Source of the DNA: Paenibacillus sp. RUD330
Lineage (GTDB): Bacteria; Bacillota; Bacilli; Paenibacillales; Paenibacillaceae
Length of the DNA: 64,000 nucleotides
Assembly: GCF_002243345.2 (NCBI RefSeq)
Contig: NZ_CP022655.2
Coordinates: 5,326,001-5,390,000, forward strand
Direction: 5' to 3'
Shown here: positions 1-10,275 of the stretch, piece by piece
Numbering within the stretch: the first letter of the stretch is position 1
Layout of the letters: every line of letters begins with the position of its first letter
The notes under the pieces: generated by a model
The model's database searches: none
The model's input: the letters and a program-made list of their open reading frames with translations, nothing else
Told to the model about the DNA's origin: nothing
Position numbers and translations under genes: made by a program

Positions 1-1271
1 CCGACCTCCCGCGTCGCATCGATGACCAGCTTCGGCGAGAACGCTTCCTTCTGAAGCCTTCGGAATATATTTTCGATGACGACGATGCTGTCGTCCACCA
101 GCCGTCCGACGGCGACGGCGACGCCTCCGAGCGTAAGGATGTTGAGCGAGACGCCTGAGACGTCGAGCAGGTACAGAGTCAAGCCGAGCGACAGCGGAAT
201 GGACACGATCGTGACCAGCGTCGCCCGGATGTTGCGCATGAAGACGAGAATGACGATCGTCGCGAACAGAGCGCCCATCAGCACCTCGCGCATCATGCTG
301 TTCACGGAATGAACGACCTGCTCGGAGGTGCTCATGAGCACCTTCAGCTGAACGCCGGGCATCTCCTCGCTGAGCTGCTCCGACTTCTGCTCGACCTGCT
401 TGCCGACATCGACCGCATTCGCTCCCGCAGCCTTGGTGAAGGTGAGCACCATCGCATCCTTGCCGTCGATGCGGCTGACGTTCTCCCTGCCGCTCTCCCG
501 CTCGACGGATGCCACATCGCCAAGTACGACTCCATCTGCCACCGGCAGCTTCTTCAGCGTGGCCTCGTCATGGAGGCTGGAGCTGACGTTCAGGTTGACC
601 GCCGCTCCATCCAATATGCCGGAGCCTACCGAAGCGGAGGCGGACCGTCCGTTCATGACCGCATAAAGGGATTGAAGAGGCACTCCCTTTTCCTTCAGAC
701 GCGCCGCATCCGGCACGATCCGGATTTGCGGCTGCGGTCTGCCCGACACCGTTACGGAGCCGATGCCATCGATGGATTGGAACGATTCCATGATCTCCTT
801 CTGGGCCTGCTCCTGACGGGCCGCATCCAGGCTGTCGCCGTAGGTGAGCGTCACCCAGCTGATCGGAATCATCGACGTATTGAGCTGGACGACATACGGC
901 GCGCCGACGCGCTCCGGCAGCGGCACGGTTGCGATCGCCCGGTCGACCTCGATCTTGGCCTGCTTCATGTCGGTCGAAGAATCGAACGACAGGTTTAGTT
1001 GCGAATAGCTGTCTCCGGAAGAAGCGAACGAGGCGGTCTTGCCTTTAATGCCGGCCGTCGCCTCCTCCATCGGCTTGGTAACAAGCGTCTCCATAGAGGC
1101 TGCGTCGTAACCGGGCCCGATGGCCGTAATCGTCACTTGCGGATTGTCCGCCTCCGGCAAAAACTCCATCGGAAGCTTGTTATAGCTGAAAATGCCGAGT
1201 CCCAACACCAAAACAACACACAAAACAACCGCGGCTTTGTTGCGGAAAGCCCCTTCGATCAACGACCTCAT
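1..1271 (-). CDS. RND-family efflux transporter, N-terminal part (cut by window edge)
   Basis: Inner-membrane proton-driven efflux pump of the AcrB/SwrC (HAE1) superfamily. The visible first 423 codons start MRSLIEGAFRNKAAVV, where the first membrane helix begins, and continue through a porter region with KLPMEFLPEADNPQVTI. They then reach the helix TM2-TM4 region, with the GRLVDDSIVVIENIFRRL signature typical of the family. A GGAGAGG ribosome binding site precedes ATG at 1271. In Gram-positive bacteria such pumps export lipopeptides or amphipathic compounds without a TolC partner; the substrate here is unknown. The 3' part lies outside the window. The upstream 470 bases hold no gene. Confidence 0.93.
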   Translation of the reverse strand, partial: MRSLIEGAFRNKAAVVLCVVLVLGLGIFSYNKLPMEFLPEADNPQVTITAIGPGYDAASMETLVTKPMEEATAGIKGKTASFASSGDSYSQLNLSFDSSTDMKQAKIEVDRAIATVPLPERVGAPYVVQLNTSMIPISWVTLTYGDSLDAARQEQAQKEIMESFQSIDGIGSVTVSGRPQPQIRIVPDAARLKEKGVPLQSLYAVMNGRSASASVGSGILDGAAVNLNVSSSLHDEATLKKLPVADGVVLGDVASVERESGRENVSRIDGKDAMVLTFTKAAGANAVDVGKQVEQKSEQLSEEMPGVQLKVLMSTSEQVVHSVNSMMREVLMGALFATIVILVFMRNIRATLVTIVSIPLSLGLTLYLLDVSGVSLNILTLGGVAVAVGRLVDDSIVVIENIFRRLQKEAFSPKLVIDATREV

Positions 1272-1740
1272 CCCTTGAATCCTCTCCTCATCCGATTGTC
1301 TCTGTCTCTGTCTCTGTATGAAAGCCAGTATCTAGCATACCCGGCGGAAGTGAGAGCGGGAAACGGCTCGGGAACGGGATTGAATCCGGGCTGAAGGCGG
1401 GCGGCGCATCGGTCTGGAGGCGGAGGCCGGATCCATCGCAGCAGCCGAAGGATCGGCCGCTCATGCTGCGGATTGGAACGGGGGCGAGCTCGATTTCCTG
1501 GGCTATATACACGGAAGGCGGTCGGCCGCACACGCCTCCCGCCCAAGGCTCCTCGTCTGACGGCAAAAAGAGACCTGCTCCCTTACGGGACCAAGTCTCC
1601 CGGCTGCATTCTCCAGCCTTTTTCTTTCAAATGCCGCGTGAAATCGAGATTCCGGCAGGACCGGCGGTGCTCCCCGTCGGCGGCGGCCTTCGATCCGTCC
1701 ACTGCCTGGCGACCCGAGCAGGTGATGCAAGAGAGCTGTA
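1272..1740. other. Intergenic region between RND pump and LysR gene
   Basis: No convincing gene. It holds a leftward terminator (1565-1600) and, near 1296-1318, a short microsatellite of the hexamer GTCTCT in the 5' untranslated region of the RND gene. The stretch 1440-1740 is GC-rich with several short open frames that lack ribosome binding sites. Confidence 0.6.
1565..1600 (-). terminator. Intrinsic terminator downstream of LysR gene
   Basis: Read leftward, GAGAC pairs with GTCTC and an inner TCCC-GTAA-GGGA hairpin sits between them, followed by TTTTT. It lies about 140 bases after the LysR stop and ahead of the RND gene, so it separates the two units. An attenuator of the RND transcript is an alternative. 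Confidence 0.7.
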
Positions 1741-2643
1741 TCAGCCGCGTATGACCTCATGCAAAGCCTCCACATAAGCCGCTCCAAGCTTGGACAGGGC
1801 AATATGCCGGTGGCTGATCCAGCCGACCTCGATCGTCTCCTCGCATTCGAGGGGCACGGGAATGATCTCGTTGCCGTTGAGATCGGCGCTCAGCACGCCC
1901 GTCGAGATCGTATACCCGTTCAGGCCGATCAGCAGATTGAACAGCGTGGCCCTGTCGTTGACCCGGATGCTCTTGGGATGGGAGAGCGTGCTGAGGATCT
2001 CCTCCGAGAAATGGAACGAGTTGTACTCCCCCTGGTCGAAGGAGAGGTAGGGATAGTGCTGAAGATCCTCGATCGTGACGCTGGCCTGCTTGGCGAGCGG
2101 ATTGCGGATGCTGATGAACACATGCGGCTGGGCGGTGAACAAGGTCCGGAATTCCAGATTGGCCGAGGAGAGCAGCTTCTGGATGACCTGGGCATTGAAT
2201 TCGTTGCGGTACAGAATGCCGATCTCGCTGCGCTGCGTGCGCACATCCTCGATGATTTCATGGGTTTTCGTCTCGCGGAGGGCGAGCTCGTATTCCTCCT
2301 GTCCGTACTCCTGCACCAGCTGCACGAAAGCGTTCACCGCAAAGGCATAGTGCTGGGTCGAGACGGAAAAATGCTGCGGCGACGGCTTGCCGCTGAGATA
2401 ACGGCTCTCCAGAAGCTCCGCCTGCTCGATGACCTGCCGCGCATAGGCGAGGAACTCGGCTCCCTGTGCGGACAAGATGATTCCTTTGTTGGTGCGCCGG
2501 AAAATCGTGATCTGCAGTTCATTCTCCAGCTCCTGGATCGCTTTGGACAGGCTCGGCTGCGAGATGAACAGCCGCTTGGCCGCCTCGTTCATCGATCCGC
2601 GGACCGCAACTTCAATGACATATTTGAGCTGCTGTAGCGTCAT
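1741..2643 (-). CDS. LysR-family transcriptional regulator
   Basis: DNA-binding regulator of about 300 residues, the normal family length. The winged helix-turn-helix occupies the first 60 residues (LQQLKYVIEVAVRGSMNEAA, then FISQPSLSKAIQELE), followed by a periplasmic-binding-protein-like effector domain. I start it at ATG 2643, preceded by AGGAGAAGGGGGAAGTCC; a GTG at 2667 is in frame but would bury that ribosome binding site. The effector is not evident. It may regulate the downstream RND pump, but the terminator between them argues for separate transcription. Confidence 0.92.
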   Translation of the reverse strand: MTLQQLKYVIEVAVRGSMNEAAKRLFISQPSLSKAIQELENELQITIFRRTNKGIILSAQGAEFLAYARQVIEQAELLESRYLSGKPSPQHFSVSTQHYAFAVNAFVQLVQEYGQEEYELALRETKTHEIIEDVRTQRSEIGILYRNEFNAQVIQKLLSSANLEFRTLFTAQPHVFISIRNPLAKQASVTIEDLQHYPYLSFDQGEYNSFHFSEEILSTLSHPKSIRVNDRATLFNLLIGLNGYTISTGVLSADLNGNEIIPVPLECEETIEVGWISHRHIALSKLGAAYVEALHEVIRG

Positions 2644-2716
2644 GGACTTCCCCCTTCTCCTCTTCACCTAACGGGAAAACAAAGTATTACCCGGAATGAC
2701 TTGATTTCGGCTATCC

Positions 2717-4540
2717 TCAGCCCTGCGGCCAATCCACGGCCTTGGCGGGCTTCACCCATGCGTCCTTATAGCTGACCTTTCCCCAGGCGTTCAGGGCATC
2801 GACGCCCAGCCGCCGATCCAGGCTGGCGGTGTGCTTGGAGTGGAAGAGGAACAGCAGGAACCGCTCCGAGCTCAGCCTCCGCTCCCAGCAGCTCAGCTGC
2901 GCGATCCGCCGCTCCGCGCTGTTTTCGGACATGCAGGCGTCCATCGCCTTCTCGTTCTCGGCCCGCAGGGACGGACTCAGCAGGTTCGGAATGAAGCCTC
3001 TCGTCATCCGGTACATTTCAATCAAGGTCAGATCCGGCTGCTCGCCGAGCACCTCTCCCGCAACGACGAGATCGGCACCGGCCAGGACGGCGGGATTGGA
3101 CAGCCGTTCAATCGGCATGGACACGACCTCCAGCACGATGCCGATTTCTCCGCACCGGTCTCGAATCCAGGCCGCATTCCGGTCATTGTCCGGCATGGAG
3201 TACGTGAACAGCCGCAGCGTCTCCCCACGGTAAGAGGAGCGGCGAAGCAGTCCCTCCGCTGTGCCGCTCCCGGCCGCCGGGCCGGCATCCCAGACATTTC
3301 CCTGGGATTCCGCCATCGCGGAGCATTCCGGAAAGAAGCTGCGGGAAGGCATTCCGCGCACTCCCCCCAGCTCCTCGACCATAGCTTGCCGGTCCAGAGC
3401 GGCATCGACAGCCTCGCGGAAGAGCGGATCCTGCATCGGTCCGGCCTTGTTCAGGTTGAACGCCACATACGTGCTGCCCGCTTCGAGGCGGCTGAGCGCC
3501 TTCTCCCCCTCGCTGCCGATGCCCGTCTCCAAATACAGCAAATGGGATCCGGCCAGTTTCTCCGCATGCTCGAGAATGCCTTTGTAATCCGTCCATACCC
3601 ACATCTCGATCCGGTCCAGATGAGGCCTTCCGAGAAAATAGCGGTCATGCGCCTCCAAGGCGAGCATCGACTCGTCATTGCCCGTCACGCGGAACGCCCC
3701 CGTTCCGACCGGCAGGCGGGCGAACGTCTCCTCGTTCAGATTCGAGGGCACGACGGAATACCGCTCCAGACACAGAGCATGCATGAGCAGGGCGGCGGGA
3801 CGGCTGAAACGGAGCTCGAGGCTGTAATCGTCGAGAACCAGAATATCCCGCAAATCCCTCAAGAGGAAATCCTCCGGATTCAGCCGCGCGATGCGCCGGA
3901 ACGTAAAGGCCGCATCCTCGGCGGTCAGCAGCTTGCCGTGATGGAACCTCACTCCCTTGCGCAGGTAAAGGCGCCAGCGCCTGGCTTGTCCGTCCCGTTC
4001 CCAGGCGTGGGCCAAAGAAGGCTTCACTCCGCCTCTGTCCGGATCGTATGCGCACAGCGTATCGAAGATCTGAGCGACCCAGTGCGCCTCGGTGCGCCGC
4101 ATGAGCCTGGCCGGGTCAAGAGCCGGGACCGGCCGGTAAAAAGGAAACCGCAGCAGATCCCGACCTGCATCCGGACGATGCACGCCGAATTGCCCGCCCA
4201 GCCATTCCCCGAAGGCAAAGTTCAGAGCGTCATCGCCCAACGGCTCCAGCAGCCTGCGGGCTTCGGCCAGCTTGCCGGCTGAAGCCAGGCCTCGGGCTTT
4301 GTCCAGAAGCGGCTCCCGAAGGGAAGCCCGGAAGGTGAGGCGGGAGCGGTTGCCCCGTCCTCTGCCCGGCTCCCACGTCAGCAGCCCTCTCTCCTGCAAC
4401 GACGCCAGCTGCAGCTGGGCATTGCGCCTGGTGCAGGCCAGCGCCTCGCATACCTGATCCATCGACAGCTCGAAGGCCGCGCCCTCCGGAATGGAAGCAT
4501 GCCGTTCTCTCAGCTTGTAATAGTACCATTCCGCTTCCAT
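2717..4540 (-). CDS. SgrR-family regulator with solute-binding domain
   Basis: About 607 residues. The N-terminal 110 residues form an SgrR-type winged helix region (SMDQVCEALACTRRNAQLQL). The rest is an SBP_bac_5-like domain, with APHWVAQ-type core replaced here by TEAHWVAQIFDTL and the typical KGVRFHHGKLLTAEDAAFTF segment. SgrR proteins sense a small solute and control a neighbouring transporter. I use ATG 4540, with GGAGGG ten bases upstream, rather than the GTG at 4558. The gene is divergent from an MFS exporter 224 bases away, which is the usual arrangement for a regulator and its target. Confidence 0.92.
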   Translation of the reverse strand: MEAEWYYYKLRERHASIPEGAAFELSMDQVCEALACTRRNAQLQLASLQERGLLTWEPGRGRGNRSRLTFRASLREPLLDKARGLASAGKLAEARRLLEPLGDDALNFAFGEWLGGQFGVHRPDAGRDLLRFPFYRPVPALDPARLMRRTEAHWVAQIFDTLCAYDPDRGGVKPSLAHAWERDGQARRWRLYLRKGVRFHHGKLLTAEDAAFTFRRIARLNPEDFLLRDLRDILVLDDYSLELRFSRPAALLMHALCLERYSVVPSNLNEETFARLPVGTGAFRVTGNDESMLALEAHDRYFLGRPHLDRIEMWVWTDYKGILEHAEKLAGSHLLYLETGIGSEGEKALSRLEAGSTYVAFNLNKAGPMQDPLFREAVDAALDRQAMVEELGGVRGMPSRSFFPECSAMAESQGNVWDAGPAAGSGTAEGLLRRSSYRGETLRLFTYSMPDNDRNAAWIRDRCGEIGIVLEVVSMPIERLSNPAVLAGADLVVAGEVLGEQPDLTLIEMYRMTRGFIPNLLSPSLRAENEKAMDACMSENSAERRIAQLSCWERRLSSERFLLFLFHSKHTASLDRRLGVDALNAWGKVSYKDAWVKPAKAVDWPQG

Positions 4541-4764
4541 TCCACAGGCTCCCTCCACAGAGCGGACCTTCGCCCCAAAAGGCGAACGGCGCCGCGATAT
4601 CTTTCGCTTTTCCGGCCACGCGCAGGCCGATTATACTGTTGCTGCAAGCCTGCGCGAGCCAATCAGCCAAGCCGCAATGCAAGCAAGGAACTTGCGACTC
4701 GAGAAGAAAAGATCGTACTCGTATGATATCCTTTCTGTTCTCATAAACCAAGGAGAATGCCGTC

Positions 4765-6048
4765 ATGCCGCCCGACAACCGCCCGACCTTCCCAGCGTCT
4801 CCGCATCCTGTCTCCGCCGCAGCCGCAGCTGCCCATCCAAATGGCCTCCGGCCGGCTCTGTGGAGGAGCCGCCCGTTCATGCTGCTGCTGTCCTCCGGCT
4901 TCGTGCTGGCGCTCGGCGGCAAGCTCTACGAGCTGACGCTGCCGCTGCTCCTCTACGACCTCACGCATTCCGCGGTCGCGATGTCCGCGATGCGCAGCAT
5001 CGAATTTCTGCCCAATCTGCTGCTTGCCGTGTTCATCGGCGTCCTGGTCGACCGTTCCCGCAAGAAGCGCTGGACGATCCTGTCGGTCTTCTTCCAGATC
5101 GCCGTGCTTGCCGGCCTGTACCTGTGGACCGAGAAAGGACCCGGCGCATCCTCCCTATATGCCTACTATATCGGCGGCTTCCTGCTGATGACGTTCGGCT
5201 ACGCCTACAACAACGCGCGGGCAGCCCTGGTCAAGCAATGCCTCCCGGCCGGCCTGCTCGCGCCGGCCAACGCCTCCTACTCGTTCATGACGACGCTGAT
5301 CGGCATCGGAGGCCCGGCGCTGACCGGACTGATCCTCTCCTTATCGGACCTGCAGGACGGCTTGCTTCTGACGGCAGCCGCTTACGTTCCCGCCCTGCTG
5401 CTGCTCTCGCTGCTCCCGGCCGATGGCCGCTCGCCGCGCCAGAAGCCGGCCGGCTGGGGCCGGGAGCTGGCCGAGGCCTGGCGGGAGCTGCGGCGCAACC
5501 GCGCGCTGTGGCAGATTACGCTGCTCGTCGTTTTCATGAACGCCGCATCCGGAATGGTGGATGCCACCGTGATCTTCACGGCCAAGGACCGTCTCGGCCT
5601 GAGCTCCGGCATGCTGGGCCTCGCGCTCTCCGCCGCCGGCGCCGGCGGACTGGCCGGCAGCCTGCTGCTGCCGCCGCTCAAGCGGCGCTTCCGGCTGGGC
5701 GCGCTGCTCGCCGCGAGCTCGCTGCTGTCGGCTGCCGGCAGCCTGCTGCTTGCCCTGGCAGCCTCCACCGGAATGATGGCGGCAGGCCTGTTCGTGGACG
5801 GCCTGGCGGGAGCCGTCGGCACGATCTGCATCTGGACCTACCGGCAGGAATCGACGCCGGCCCATCTGATCGGCCGCATCAACGGCCTCACCGGGTCGAT
5901 CTTCAAGCTCGGCATGCCGCTGGCCATCTATGCCGGGGGCTGGGCAAGCGAGCTCGGCTCCACGGCTCACGTGTTCCTCGCCGCGGCCTTCATCCACCTG
6001 TCCACGGCGGCGGCATGCCGCACTGGTTCCTTATGGAAAACGGCTTAA
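4765..6048 (+). CDS. MFS transporter
   Basis: 427-residue major facilitator protein with about twelve hydrophobic segments, starting in the membrane around residue 36 (FMLLLSSGFVLALGGKLYEL). The MFS loop 2-3 signature appears as GVLVDRSRKKRW. Probable drug or metabolite exporter; the substrate is unknown. A ribosome binding site AAGGAGA precedes ATG 4765. It is divergently paired with the SgrR-like gene, which probably controls it. Confidence 0.93.
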   Translation: MPPDNRPTFPASPHPVSAAAAAAHPNGLRPALWRSRPFMLLLSSGFVLALGGKLYELTLPLLLYDLTHSAVAMSAMRSIEFLPNLLLAVFIGVLVDRSRKKRWTILSVFFQIAVLAGLYLWTEKGPGASSLYAYYIGGFLLMTFGYAYNNARAALVKQCLPAGLLAPANASYSFMTTLIGIGGPALTGLILSLSDLQDGLLLTAAAYVPALLLLSLLPADGRSPRQKPAGWGRELAEAWRELRRNRALWQITLLVVFMNAASGMVDATVIFTAKDRLGLSSGMLGLALSAAGAGGLAGSLLLPPLKRRFRLGALLAASSLLSAAGSLLLALAASTGMMAAGLFVDGLAGAVGTICIWTYRQESTPAHLIGRINGLTGSIFKLGMPLAIYAGGWASELGSTAHVFLAAAFIHLSTAAACRTGSLWKTA

Positions 6049-6086
6049 AAAAGAGTGCGACCAAGTAATACTTGGTCGCACTCTTA
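6047..6086 (-). terminator. Terminator between convergent MFS and catalase genes
   Basis: A perfect 15-base-pair stem (6051-6065 with 6071-6085, five-base loop) is followed, on the leftward strand, by a run of T. It ends catalase transcription; on the rightward strand the T tract is missing, though the stem may still help end the MFS transcript. Confidence 0.88.
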
Positions 6087-6103
6087 ATGATGACTTTACA
6101 GGC

Positions 6104-8164
6104 CTACATCTGGCGCGCCCAGTGACGATGCGCCGCGACCGCTTCGACGAAGGCGCCGGCCGAGCCTTCGGCGCTCACGATGCCGGGATCGCCGGCTTGC
6201 GCCTTCAGTCCGGCCAGCTGCAGCAGCTGAGCGGCATCTTCCGGGCTGCTGAAGCCGATTGCCTTGAAATGCTGGAACGCTTCCTTCAGGAAGACCGGCA
6301 GCTTCGGATTCGGCTTCAGCATCGCCAGGCTCGCGGCTCCGCCGGCGACGAATACGGCGTCGAAGAGCACCGAGTCGCTCGTCAGGAAGCTGTGCGCCGC
6401 TTCCACCTCGCTGCCGTCGTCTCCGCTTACCATGCCGAGAGTCGAGCTGAGGTATTCCGGCAGCGCTCCGGCCGCCGTCAAGGCAGCCGCCAGCTCCGCC
6501 GTCTCCGCGCCGCGGAAGCCGTCCGCGACCACAATCGCCACCTTGCGGTTCTTCGCCGACTTGACCGTATTCATGATGCTGAGGGCCGGCGAGGCTGCTT
6601 TCACTTCCGAGCCCCCGTCCAGGTCGGCCGGAGGCTGCGCTCCGATGTTGGCCGCGACGGACGCGGCGAGCTTGCCGCTGACCTGCGCGAACATGTCCAC
6701 GACGCCCTGGCGGATGTTCTTGTCCTTGACATGCCCGAGCTCGAAGCTGAAGGCGGAGATGATATGCTGCTTCTCCACCTCGGACATGCTGTTCCAGAAC
6801 AGGATCGCCTGGCTGTAATGATCCTTGAAGCTGTCGCTGCGCTCGCGCGTGACGCGGCCGTCGACCTTCTCCTGGTAATGCTTGTAGCCGTCCTCGGTCG
6901 GATGCGGCGAGCCTCCGGCGATGCCGTTCTTGTTGTAAGCGACCTGTCCGCGGTTGATCGTCATCCGGTGCATGCCGTCCCGCTGGTTGTTGTGGACCGG
7001 ACACATCGGACGGTTGATCGGAAGCTCATGGAAGTTCGGGCCGCCGAGACGGGACAGCTGCGTATCCGTGTAGGAGAACAGCCGCCCCTGCAGCAGCGGA
7101 TCGTTGGAGAAATCGATGCCTTTGACGAGATGTCCCGGATGGAAGGCGATCTGCTCCGTTTCCGCAAAGAAATTGTCCGTATTGCGGTTCAGGGTCAGCT
7201 TGCCGATGCGCTGCACGGGCACGAGCTCCTCCGGCCACAGCTTGGTCGGATCGAGGATGTCGAAGTCGAACTTGAACTCGTCCTCTTCCTCAAGCACCTG
7301 GATGCCGAACTCGAATTCCGGATACCTGCCGGCCTCGATCGCTTCGTACAGATCGCGGCGGTTGAAGTCCGGATCCTTGCCGGCCAGCTTCTGGACCTCG
7401 TCCCAGACGAGGGAATGGGTGCCCAGCACCGGCTTCCAGTGGAACTTGACGAAGCGCGCCTTGCCCTCCGCGTTGACGAGGCGGAACGTATGGACGCCGA
7501 AGCCCTCCATCATGCCGAAGCTGCGCGGCAGCGAGCGGTCGGACATCGCCCACATGATCATATGGGCGGATTCGGTGTTGTTGATGACGAAATCCCAGAA
7601 CGTATCATGCGCCGACTGGGCTTGCGGAATCTCGTTATGAGGCTCCGGCTTCACCGCGTGGATGAAATCAGGGAACTTCATCGCATCCTGGATGAAGAAG
7701 ACCGGCATATTGTTGCCGACGAGATCGAAGTTGCCTTCCTCGGTGTAGAACTTCACCGCGAACCCGCGCACGTCGCGGACCGTATCCGCCGAGCCGCGCG
7801 AGCCCGCTACCGTAGAGAAGCGGACGAACACCGGCGTTTTGGCCGACGGGTCCTGCAGGAAGCCGGCTTCCGTCAACTCCGCCATCGGCTTATACACCTG
7901 GAAGTAGCCGTGGGCGCCGAAGCCTCTGGCATGGACGATGCGCTCCGGAATGCGCTCATGGTCGAAATGCGTCATTTTCTCCCGGAAATGGAAGTCCTCC
8001 ATCAGAGTCGGGCCGCGCACGCCGGCTTTCAGGGAATGCTCGTCCTCCGCCACATGAAGGCCTTGATTCGTCGTGAGCTTCTGCCCGTCGTTGTCGACGG
8101 TATGCTGCGCAAGCTGTTCGTCCTTGCTCGTTCCGGCTGCGGTCTGCTTCGGGTCCTGGCTCAT
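6104..8164 (-). CDS. katE: Large-subunit catalase (HPII type)
   Basis: Cytoplasmic haem catalase that converts hydrogen peroxide to water and oxygen. At 686 residues it is of the large-subunit class. Visible signatures are the catalytic His (ERIVHARGFGAHG, His78), the distal Asn in FDLVGNNMPVFFIQDA, and the proximal Tyr in RLFSYTDTQLSRLGG. From about residue 530 a class I glutamine-amidotransferase-like (DJ-1/PfpI) domain follows (KNRKVAIVVADGFRGAE), as in HPII. I start it at ATG 8164, preceded by AAGGAGGAG; an upstream ATG at 8206 would place that site inside the gene. No PerR site was identified upstream. Confidence 0.97.
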   Translation of the reverse strand: MSQDPKQTAAGTSKDEQLAQHTVDNDGQKLTTNQGLHVAEDEHSLKAGVRGPTLMEDFHFREKMTHFDHERIPERIVHARGFGAHGYFQVYKPMAELTEAGFLQDPSAKTPVFVRFSTVAGSRGSADTVRDVRGFAVKFYTEEGNFDLVGNNMPVFFIQDAMKFPDFIHAVKPEPHNEIPQAQSAHDTFWDFVINNTESAHMIMWAMSDRSLPRSFGMMEGFGVHTFRLVNAEGKARFVKFHWKPVLGTHSLVWDEVQKLAGKDPDFNRRDLYEAIEAGRYPEFEFGIQVLEEEDEFKFDFDILDPTKLWPEELVPVQRIGKLTLNRNTDNFFAETEQIAFHPGHLVKGIDFSNDPLLQGRLFSYTDTQLSRLGGPNFHELPINRPMCPVHNNQRDGMHRMTINRGQVAYNKNGIAGGSPHPTEDGYKHYQEKVDGRVTRERSDSFKDHYSQAILFWNSMSEVEKQHIISAFSFELGHVKDKNIRQGVVDMFAQVSGKLAASVAANIGAQPPADLDGGSEVKAASPALSIMNTVKSAKNRKVAIVVADGFRGAETAELAAALTAAGALPEYLSSTLGMVSGDDGSEVEAAHSFLTSDSVLFDAVFVAGGAASLAMLKPNPKLPVFLKEAFQHFKAIGFSSPEDAAQLLQLAGLKAQAGDPGIVSAEGSAGAFVEAVAAHRHWARQM

Positions 8165-8302
8165 TCTTCGTATCTCCTCCTTAAGGGTTTGGAAGGTGCT
8201 CTGCATGCTGAAAGATCAGCTGAACATTAGCACTTTTCCTTACCCCACGCCGTTCCCGGCCAATCATGCCTGAAGATGACGATGCGTCCGGGAAAAAGCG
8301 GA

Positions 8303-10054
8303 TCAAGGGGCGGAGACGGCAGCTGTCCGGGGATGCGCGGATTCGGCAGCCGAAAGCGCGGGCTCTTCTTCGACCCGGAAGGCGTCCAGCTTCTCCTGGA
8401 GCAGCGCCGCCATCGCCTGCAGCGATTCCGCAGAGCGGGATATGTCCTGCATGGACTCCAGCTGCTCGCCGCATCCGTCGGCCGAAGCTCCGGAATGTTC
8501 GGCAATCGTGGACGCCAGCGACAGCAGCTCATCGCTGGAAGCCAGCATCTGCTCCATGGAAGCCGACAATTGCTCCGAGGAGGCGGATACCTCCTGGGTT
8601 TGCTGGGCTACGGTCGTCAGGGAATCCGCCACGGAACGGAACGCCGCTTCGGTCTTTCCGATGCTTTCCGTTCCCCGCATCGCCTCTTCCATCCCTTTAT
8701 TGACCGACTCGACAGCCTGGTCGCCATGCTCCGCGATCGCGAGCACGAATTCGGAGATGCGGGCGGAAGCCTCCCTCGTTTCCTCCGACAGCTGCTTGAC
8801 CTCCCGGGCCACGACGGCGAATCCTCTCCCGCTCTCACCCGCCCGGGCGGCCTCTATGGAAGCATTCAAGGAAAGGAGATTCGTCTGGGAAGCCACTTCA
8901 TGAATAAAGGCGGCCATGGCTTTGATCCGTCCGGACTGCTCGACCAGATTTCCGACGGTGCCAGCGGCTCCTTCCATGACGACCCGTATTTCCTCCATTC
9001 TTCCTTTCGTCTCCGACATCAGGCGGCTTCCCAGGTCCGCTTGCTGCAGAGCCAGCTCGGAGGACTCGGCCGTAATAGAGGCCGCTTCGGCTACCCGCTG
9101 CAGGCTCAAGGCGCTTTCCTCCATGGCCGTCCTGCTCTCATCCATCCGCTCCCGTTGAACGGAAGCCGACTTCGCGATGGCTCGGACCGATAGGGAAATG
9201 CGCTCCGATTCGGAGGCCGACTTCGACGATGCTCCCGCCAGCCGGCGGGAAGAAGCCGCAAGCTCGCCGGCATTCCGATCGATGGTTCGGAGAAGCTGCC
9301 TCAGCTGCTGCTTCATGCCGTTCACGGCGCCGGTCAAGACGTTCAGCTCGCGGATCCGGGCAGGAGCCAGGTCGTCCCCGGTCAAGTCCCCCTCCGCGAT
9401 ACGCTGCGCGGCGCCTGCGGCCTCGTCCACCGGACGGGAGATCCGCCTGGAAATGACCAGAGCCGCTGCAGCTCCGAAGAGCAGCGCGAGCACGACCGCC
9501 GCCGCCAGCACTTTCTGGACGTCGGCCACATGACCGGCCGCCTCTGCTTGAGATGACGCAAGCTCCCTATGCTGGAATAGCTCAAGCTCCTCCGCCGCGG
9601 CCGACAGCTTGAGCGCCATCGGGATGCACTGCTCTTCCACCAGCTTCGTATATCCGGCCGTATCGCCTCTCTGCTTGTAGCCCGCAATCGTGGCGACGAT
9701 TCCCGCATACTCCGATTCCAGCCGCTCCAGCTGGCTTGCAAGCTCCTGCGCTTTCTCCTGCTGCAAGCTGCCTTGGAGCTCCTTCATTCCTTCGGCGAAG
9801 GAATGCCGGTCGGCCTCGTAGGCGTCGAAGGATGCCTTTTGTCCCGTAATGAGGTATCCGCGGACGTTTTTCGCTTCGCTGGCCGCCCCATATTTCAGAT
9901 CCTTGGTCAGCAGAATCTTCCCCACCCGGTCCTGGATGAGGGATTCGTACGTCCGGTGGAGCGAATGGAGCTGCTGCCAGCTCACGGCGCCTACAAGAAG
10001 AGTAAGCGCAAGCACGACGGAGAAGCCCAGCAAAAGATTGGTCCGGATTTTCAT
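8303..10054 (-). CDS. Methyl-accepting chemotaxis protein
   Basis: 583-residue chemoreceptor. One helix (residues 8-27) is followed by an extracytoplasmic four-helix-bundle-type sensor (30-185), a second helix (about 186-206), a HAMP domain ([15 protein letters not shown]) and a cytoplasmic signalling hairpin with the conserved tip [20 protein letters not shown]. The ligand is unknown. It signals to CheA and CheW encoded elsewhere. It is monocistronic; a 16-base palindrome lies 43 bases upstream of the start. Confidence 0.96.
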   Translation of the reverse strand: MKIRTNLLLGFSVVLALTLLVGAVSWQQLHSLHRTYESLIQDRVGKILLTKDLKYGAASEAKNVRGYLITGQKASFDAYEADRHSFAEGMKELQGSLQQEKAQELASQLERLESEYAGIVATIAGYKQRGDTAGYTKLVEEQCIPMALKLSAAAEELELFQHRELASSQAEAAGHVADVQKVLAAAVVLALLFGAAAALVISRRISRPVDEAAGAAQRIAEGDLTGDDLAPARIRELNVLTGAVNGMKQQLRQLLRTIDRNAGELAASSRRLAGASSKSASESERISLSVRAIAKSASVQRERMDESRTAMEESALSLQRVAEAASITAESSELALQQADLGSRLMSETKGRMEEIRVVMEGAAGTVGNLVEQSGRIKAMAAFIHEVASQTNLLSLNASIEAARAGESGRGFAVVAREVKQLSEETREASARISEFVLAIAEHGDQAVESVNKGMEEAMRGTESIGKTEAAFRSVADSLTTVAQQTQEVSASSEQLSASMEQMLASSDELLSLASTIAEHSGASADGCGEQLESMQDISRSAESLQAMAALLQEKLDAFRVEEEPALSAAESAHPRTAAVSAP

Positions 10055-10096
10055 CCTCTTTAACCCCCGATAAAGTTAGTAACCCTATTTATTATT

Positions 10097-10112
10097 TATA
10101 CCCATGGGTATA
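10097..10112. promoter_or_regulatory. Perfect 16-base palindrome, candidate operator
   Basis: TATACCCATGGGTATA is self-complementary over all 16 bases and sits in an AT-rich tract 43 bases upstream of the chemoreceptor start. This is the size and placement of a dimeric repressor site. The cognate protein is unknown. Confidence 0.45.
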
Positions 10113-10275
10113 TTAAACTTGATCGACAGATCATGCGCCATTTATGACGCCTTCAGAAAAAAAATAGAAGAAGCGGTTCAACCGGCGGGAATAAGGCTTC
10201 AATTCCATCCAAATGGACGCCTCAAGCCTATCCGCGCAGGGTTGTTTTTTCCATCTCCATATCCGACCGGTTAAC

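Noticed and set aside
1567-1740. T-box-like or other riboswitch leader before the RND gene
   Set aside because: The GGAGCACCGCC tract only vaguely resembles the T-box sequence, there is no specifier loop, and the RND gene starts about 300 bases past the terminator. A plain terminator explains the structure.
2831-4282. Rightward open frame of 483 codons opposite the SgrR-type gene
   Set aside because: No ribosome binding site and no recognisable fold; a mirror of the real coding strand.
5930-8230. Very long rightward open frame (766 codons) opposite the catalase gene
   Set aside because: Antisense to a gene with intact catalase motifs; it has no ribosome site and its Arg/Leu/His-rich composition is typical of shadows of GC-rich genes.
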